From: Microtetraspora niveoalba
GTDB taxonomy: Bacteria; Actinomycetota; Actinomycetes; Streptosporangiales; Streptosporangiaceae
NCBI RefSeq assembly: GCF_001570405.1
Contig: NZ_BBYM01000053.1
Location: forward strand, 1 to 45,110
DNA length: 45,110 nt
Direction: 5' to 3'
Shown here: in pieces, positions 41,062 to 45,110 of the stretch
How positions within the stretch are numbered: position 1 is the stretch's first letter
Layout: every line of letters starts with the position of its first letter
Program-made: the position numbers and the translations under genes
Notes under the pieces: model-generated
Database searches by the model: none
Told to the model about the DNA's origin: nothing
Seen by the model: the letters and a program-made list of their open reading frames with translations, nothing else

Positions 41062-41243
41062 CCACACCGTCCGACCGCGCGGCCTTCCTCCGGGTCAACC
41101 TGGAGATCCTGGGCAACAGCGACGGGTCACCCGGCAGATGGCGCTCGCCCTCTGCCCGCGGCACGACCCGCTGCGCGAGGCGCCCGACCATGCCGTCCGA
41201 CCGCGCCGCCCGCCTCCACTGGCAGGGGACCCCGGCGGTCCGC

Positions 41244-41335
41244 CCGGCTGTCAGTCCGGCGCTTCGTCCGGCTGTCAGTCCGGCGCTTCGTCCGGCGGTC
41301 CGTGCGGCTGCCCGTCCGGCGCTTCGTCCGGCTTC
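41244..41335. repeat. 24-bp tandem repeat in the intergenic region
   Basis: Two identical 24-bp units (41244-41267 and 41268-41291) are followed by a diverged third (41292-41315) and a half unit. Each unit is built from two similar halves of about 12 bp beginning CCGGC. A frame through it encodes Gly/Ser/Ala repeats but has no start or ribosome binding site that I trust. The interval 41062-41454 has no other gene. Confidence 0.88.
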
Positions 41336-41454
41336 AAGGGACTTAGAGGGGCTTCGAGGGGCTTCCCGCAGCGGGCGCGCTCGCCGGTCGTCGCCGGGCG
41401 TTGACCTGTTCAAGGTCCGTACGGGTCGCCCGGCGCGCTAGGGTTTCTCGCGAT

Positions 41455-43521
41455 ATGTCCGGGTGGGCGAGACGGAGCGGACGGTTGCGGGGTTGGCGTG
41501 GAGCGGCCGTCACGGCGCTCATGGCGGCGATCGTTACGGTTCTCATCGGCGGCCCGAAGGCGGCGTACGCCGCCGGGAGAGCCGCCGGGACCGAGGAACG
41601 ACCGTGCCCGGTCGCGGTTCCCGCAGGCACGACCTGCGGCTATCTGCTCGTCCCCGAGCGCCGGGACGTTCCCGGCAGCAGGACGATCCGGGTGGGCTAC
41701 GCCGTCCACCGGTCGGCCTCGCCCCAGCGCCGGCCCGACCCCGTCGCGTACACCAGCGGCGGCCCGGGGTCGCCCTCGCTGCGGCTCGTCGGCTTCCTCG
41801 CGGACATGTTCCCCGACCGTGACGTGGTCGTCGTCGAGCAGCGTGGGGGCCGCTACTCGGAGCCCTCGCTGGCCTGCCCCGAGGTGGTGCAGGGCCTCGT
41901 CGAGACGCTCGAGACGCCCAAGGCGACGGCGGACGAGACCGGGCCGATCACCAAGGGCGCGCTGGCCTGCCAGAACCGCTACCAGGCCGAGAGGATCGAC
42001 CTGCGCGGGTACCGCACCGAGGAGATCGCCGCCGACGTGGTGGACCTGCGGGCGGCGCTCGGCTACGAGCGGTGGAACCTCATGGGCGTCAGCTACTCCA
42101 CCCGCTCGATGGCGGAGGCCGCCGCCAGGGACCCGCAGGGCACCCGTGCCGTCGTGCTCGACTCGTTCCTGCCCGCCGAGGTCGCCTGGTACGACCAGGC
42201 GGCTCCCGATCTGCGGGCGTCGCTGGCCAAGCTGGGCGCGGCGGACCGCTTCGACGAGCTGCTCGCCCGGTACAACACCCGCCCCGCCGCGTACACGACC
42301 GAGGACCCCGTGACGCGCAAGCGCATCGTCGTGCGGCTCACCGGCGACGACATTGCGACGATCCTCGGGGAGGCCATGCGGGAGACGGAGTTCCTCCCGC
42401 TCGTGCCCGCCCTCGTCGACGCGCTCGCGGACGGCCGGCGGGAGCTGCTCCAGCCGGTCGTCGACGCCGCCGGCGGCGCGCTGACGTCCCACGACTGGGG
42501 CCTGTACTACGCGGTCCAGTGCCAGGACGAGGTGCCGTTCAACGCCTTCTCAGGGCAGGCCGGGCCCCGGCTGTTCACCGGTGTCGCCGACGCCGCCGTA
42601 TGCTCCGCCTGGAACCTGCCCCGCGCCTCAGGCGAGCCGGTGGCCGTCACGGCGCCGACGCTGGTCCTCGGCGGGCAGTACGACCCGACCACGCCGCCGG
42701 AGAGCGCCCGGAAGGCGGCGAGCGCCTTCCCGAACGCCCGGTTCGCGGAGTTCGCGGGAGTCGGGCACGGGGTGTTCCTGGCGAACGAGTGCGGACGCCG
42801 TACGATCTCCGGCTTCCTGGACGACGCCGCCACGACGGCCCCCGACACCACGGCCCCCGACACCACGAGCACCGGTTCGGCGAGCACCGGAACCGAAGGC
42901 GCCGGTTCGGGAGACGCCGGCACTGAGGGCACAGGCGCCGAGGGCACGGGCGCCGGTTCCACTGGCACCGATGCTGAGGGCACCGATTCCGGGAGCTCCG
43001 GTTCGGGAGCTGCCGGTTCGACGGTCTCCGGCCCTGGGACCGCCGGTTCTGGGGCATCGGCCACGTCCGACCCGGCCGGGGCGGCGTGCGCCCCTGGGGC
43101 GGATGCCGCCGCTCTCGTCCGGCCGGGCGACCTGCACCTGACGGCCGCGCCGTACCAGATCTCCCAGTCACCGGCGTTGCTCGCCCCGCTCGCGATCTTC
43201 GTGCTGACGGCGGCGGTGCAGTTCGTGGCCGGGCTCGTCACGCTGGTTCGCCGCCGGGGCGGCGTACCGCGCGTGCTGGCCGGCCTGACCGGGCTCGCCT
43301 TCGCGGCCCTGACCGCGCTGAGCGTCACCGGCGTGCCGGACGACGTCGTGTTCGCCATCGGCCTTCCTCCGGCGATCGTCTGGTACGGCCTGCTCGCGGT
43401 GGCCTCCACCGTGCTGTCGGTCGCGGCCGCCTTCCGGCTGCGCGCCGCCTCGGCCGACATCGTCCCCGTGATGACCGGCCTCGTCTTCGTCACCTGGTTG
43501 TACGGCTGGTTGATCGGCTGA
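41455..43521 (+). CDS. Exported alpha/beta-hydrolase (tripeptidyl-aminopeptidase-like) with C-terminal membrane helices
   Basis: This 688-residue protein has an N-terminal signal or anchor helix at about residues 18-42 (AAVTALMAAIVTVLIGG), and the hydrolase fold extends to about 465. The oxyanion GGPGS lies near residue 104, the nucleophile Ser213 is in LMGVSYSTR, Asp410 is in GGQYDPTTPP and His438 is in GVGHGVF. Residues about 465-545 are a Thr/Gly/Ser/Glu-rich linker with many near-repeats. After residue 560 come four membrane helices. The family includes secreted SlpD/TAP-like peptidases; the membrane tail suggests a tethered enzyme on the outer face. ATG 41455 is 10 bases after a -10-like TAGGGT (41439-41444), so the leader is very short. 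Confidence 0.88.
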   Translation: MSGWARRSGRLRGWRGAAVTALMAAIVTVLIGGPKAAYAAGRAAGTEERPCPVAVPAGTTCGYLLVPERRDVPGSRTIRVGYAVHRSASPQRRPDPVAYTSGGPGSPSLRLVGFLADMFPDRDVVVVEQRGGRYSEPSLACPEVVQGLVETLETPKATADETGPITKGALACQNRYQAERIDLRGYRTEEIAADVVDLRAALGYERWNLMGVSYSTRSMAEAAARDPQGTRAVVLDSFLPAEVAWYDQAAPDLRASLAKLGAADRFDELLARYNTRPAAYTTEDPVTRKRIVVRLTGDDIATILGEAMRETEFLPLVPALVDALADGRRELLQPVVDAAGGALTSHDWGLYYAVQCQDEVPFNAFSGQAGPRLFTGVADAAVCSAWNLPRASGEPVAVTAPTLVLGGQYDPTTPPESARKAASAFPNARFAEFAGVGHGVFLANECGRRTISGFLDDAATTAPDTTAPDTTSTGSASTGTEGAGSGDAGTEGTGAEGTGAGSTGTDAEGTDSGSSGSGAAGSTVSGPGTAGSGASATSDPAGAACAPGADAAALVRPGDLHLTAAPYQISQSPALLAPLAIFVLTAAVQFVAGLVTLVRRRGGVPRVLAGLTGLAFAALTALSVTGVPDDVVFAIGLPPAIVWYGLLAVASTVLSVAAAFRLRAASADIVPVMTGLVFVTWLYGWLIG

Positions 43522-43525
43522 CGCA

Positions 43526-43550
43526 GGGCCCGCCCCACTCGGGCGGGCCC
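43526..43550. terminator. 10-bp perfect hairpin after the hydrolase gene
   Basis: GGGCCCGCCC (43526-43535) and GGGCGGGCCC (43541-43550) pair around a 5-base loop, 4 bases after the hydrolase stop. Confidence 0.8.
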
Positions 43551-43609
43551 GCTCGCGATCCCGGCCCGTGCTTCCAGCCCAGGACCCGTTCCATAAACCG
43601 CCAACTGCT

Positions 43610-43645
43610 TCGCCACGCCTGAAGGCGGGGATTCCAACCCGGAGG
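43610..43645. mobile_element. Possible IS200/IS605-type element end (remnant)
   Basis: CGCCTGAAGGCG (a short hairpin) is followed by GGGATTCCAACCC. A CGCC...GGCGGGGATTCC pattern is frequent at the ends of actinomycete IS605/TnpB-type elements. No transposase gene remains. The surrounding interval 43551-44156 has no gene I can support; its second half (about 43970-44130) is clearly AT-richer. Confidence 0.25.
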
Positions 43646-44030
43646 TTGGCGGTCGGCGCTTCGCGAACCGCCCACCAGCAGGTCTCCCGCCCCGTCAGCA
43701 CGAGCTGTGGCAGGTCCGCTTGGTCATGGCGGACTCCATTGCCGTACGCATGGGCTGACCTCACAGCATCGAGCCGGGGGCTGCGCCTTCGTCAGCGGAG
43801 ATCAGCCCTGAGAGGATCTGGGGATCGGGCGGGCACGAGGCCGCCGTGATCATATCGGCCCCCCCCATCGGCCCCACCCTCACGCCGCTCTCCGAGCCCC
43901 ACGCCGTACGGGGAGCAGGGGCGGGGAACGGCGACGGGCGCGACGGCATCCCTTGCATTTCCGGACGAGAGTGAACTTGAAGGATATTTACCGCTTTCAA
44001 ATAAGCCTTACGGGAGCAAATGGACATATC

Positions 44031-44047
44031 TCGATATTTCATATCGA
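44031..44047. promoter_or_regulatory. 17-bp AT-rich palindrome upstream of the HNH gene
   Basis: TCGATAT (44031-44037) and ATATCGA (44041-44047) are perfect reverse complements with a 3-base spacer, about 110 bases before the HNH-type gene. Confidence 0.4.
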
Positions 44048-44156
44048 AAGAATTTGCCGATCAGGCCCCAATTCTGTTGCGAACACACCTTCGACTATGG
44101 CATTATTCGTATGCGCATTCGAATAGGCAGAGAGGCCAGGAAGGGGGCTGGGTGAA

Positions 44157-45110
44157 ATGCCGAAATTCTTCGGATCCTTCGAGTTCTTCGCACCGGGCGA
44201 GCGCCCTCCCCATCCAGGACCATGCGATTCCGACTGGTGGGAGCAAATCGCCTCAAAGGCGAAAACCTGGAAATCTGACGGCAGTTCCGCCCTTGACTCC
44301 GACCGCGCCTTCGACATCTTTCCCCATGGCGTCCCGGATGCGGTTTCCGGCGATGCGCCCGAAGCAGGCCGGACAGAATCTGCCGATGACACGTCGCCGG
44401 GCGTGGGTGAAAGTCAGCCAGGCGTGGGCGAAGGTCAGCCAGCCGCCGGCCGTGACACTTCCACCGGCCCTGACACTTCCGCCGATCGGGCAACCCCCGA
44501 CCACACCTCCACTGGTGGTGACGCTTCCGTAGGCGCTGGTGGGGTGTCGTGGCCGTTGGTCGCTCAGGTGCGGCAGGCCGCCTCCGCGCTCGCGGTAGCC
44601 GTGGTACCGGAGGAGGCGGGGGTGTGTCTGGCCGAGGCGGAGGACCTGCTGTACGCGCGGGATCGGCTGACCTCGGCGATCGCGGTGCGGGTGGGCCGGG
44701 TGCACGCGGCCGGGGAGGCCAAGGGACACGGTCATGCCTCGACCCGGTCGTGGCTGCGTTCGGCGGCGGGGATGAGTGTTGCGGGTGCGGGGCGGGTGCT
44801 GGCGCTTGCGGTGGAGTTGGCTCGTCTGCCTACGGTGCGGGCGCGGTTTGCGCGGGGGAGTCTGGCCGAGGGGTATGTGACGGCGATCTGTGCGGCTACG
44901 GCCCGGTTGGATGATGCGCAGGCGGCGTTGGCCGAGCCGATCCTGGTGGCGTTGGCGGATCAGGCGACTCCGGCGGAGATCGCGCGGGCGGGGCGGTATC
45001 TGCATGCGGTGTTGAATCCGGATGGGGAGGCCGATGACGCTGAGGCTGACTATCGGGAGCGGTTCGTGCTGGTGCGGGAGAGCGCCACGGGTGGGTTGGA
45101 GGGGGAGTTC
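44157..45110 (+). CDS. DUF222 (13E12-type) HNH endonuclease family protein, 5' part
   Basis: The frame from ATG 44157 is open to the window end (318 codons), so the gene is 3'-truncated here. AGGAAGGGGG lies about 10 bases upstream. Residues 1-120 are a variable, disordered Ser/Gly/Asp-rich region. From about residue 130 a helical DUF222 domain begins (QAASALAVAVVPEE, YARDRLTSAIAVRVGRVHAA, STRSWLRSAAGMSVAGAGRV). In actinobacteria this domain normally precedes a C-terminal HNH nuclease, which would lie outside the window. Members are multicopy in many genomes and often vary within species; the role of the family is not settled. Confidence 0.9.
   Translation, partial: MPKFFGSFEFFAPGERPPHPGPCDSDWWEQIASKAKTWKSDGSSALDSDRAFDIFPHGVPDAVSGDAPEAGRTESADDTSPGVGESQPGVGEGQPAAGRDTSTGPDTSADRATPDHTSTGGDASVGAGGVSWPLVAQVRQAASALAVAVVPEEAGVCLAEAEDLLYARDRLTSAIAVRVGRVHAAGEAKGHGHASTRSWLRSAAGMSVAGAGRVLALAVELARLPTVRARFARGSLAEGYVTAICAATARLDDAQAALAEPILVALADQATPAEIARAGRYLHAVLNPDGEADDAEADYRERFVLVRESATGGLEGEF

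Noticed and set aside
41244-41335. CRISPR array in the 24-bp repeat
   Set aside because: Units are directly adjacent with no spacers, and no cas genes are present.
41054-41413. Minus-strand repeat-bearing frame as a gene
   Set aside because: It is only a translation of the intergenic tandem repeat; no ribosome binding site or recognisable domain.
44549-44914. Gly/Arg-rich frame as a separate gene
   Set aside because: It is an out-of-frame shadow of the DUF222 gene, which is open from 44157 to the window edge.

Overview
The window is 45.1 kb of very GC-rich DNA with GTG starts, stop/start overlaps (ATGA, GTGA), TAnnnT -10 boxes and several apparently leaderless genes. This is the signature of a filamentous actinomycete. 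The gene content (Rv2228c-2230c-like cluster, SCO2521-SCO2524-like cassette, DUF222/13E12 HNH gene) suggests the Streptosporangiales or a relative; the genus cannot be fixed from the sequence.

Layout. 1-5.6 kb: end of a repeat-rich Pro/Gly protein, a SulP transporter fused to a beta-carbonic anhydrase, an NAD-dependent epimerase-like protein, and a membrane-anchored PemK/MazF-like protein with no visible antitoxin. 5.6-8.7 kb (minus): an ABC exporter set (ATPase, permease, extra membrane protein) behind a small secreted four-cysteine protein, separated by a strong hairpin. 8.8-12.6 kb: small hypothetical genes, a HEAT-like protein with pentapeptide repeats at its start, a lipoprotein, and a scarred zone. 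12.6-13.1 kb: the RNase P RNA gene (minus) with a promoter. A 32-nt copy of its 3' end lies 1.3 kb away, resembling an attachment-site scar. 13.2-16.2 kb (minus): Nif3-like protein, zinc-ribbon coiled-coil protein, and RNase H/phosphatase fusion.

16.3-20.7 kb (plus): a compact operon of M19 dipeptidase, M20 amidohydrolase, GNAT acyltransferase and NSAR/OSBS enolase. Together these fit conversion of D-amino acids to L-amino acids through N-acyl intermediates. 20.8-25.0 kb: an orphan histidine kinase, then a ThDP enzyme and a D-2-hydroxyacid dehydrogenase (minus).

25.3-30.9 kb (plus): a tightly packed five-gene cassette, the most interesting part of the window. Four genes look like the uncharacterised actinobacterial families SCO2524, SCO2523 (variant P-loop), SCO2522 and SCO2521. 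The fifth is a membrane-anchored protein with a possible phospholipase-D-like domain. The P-loop protein has Arg where the nucleotide-binding Lys of Walker A is expected.

30.9-33.1 kb: a glycine/D-amino-acid-oxidase-like flavoprotein and a short-chain dehydrogenase. 33.1-41.1 kb: a hemicellulose-oligosaccharide utilisation locus (GH43, GH5, two sugar ABC permeases, lipoprotein binding protein, divergent LacI regulator) with matching operator-like palindromes. 41.2-43.5 kb: a secreted/membrane alpha/beta-hydrolase. 43.5-45.1 kb: an AT-richer intergenic stretch, then the 5' part of a DUF222/HNH gene that runs off the window. Short in-frame and intergenic tandem repeats recur throughout. No tRNA, CRISPR array, intact transposase or integrase was found.
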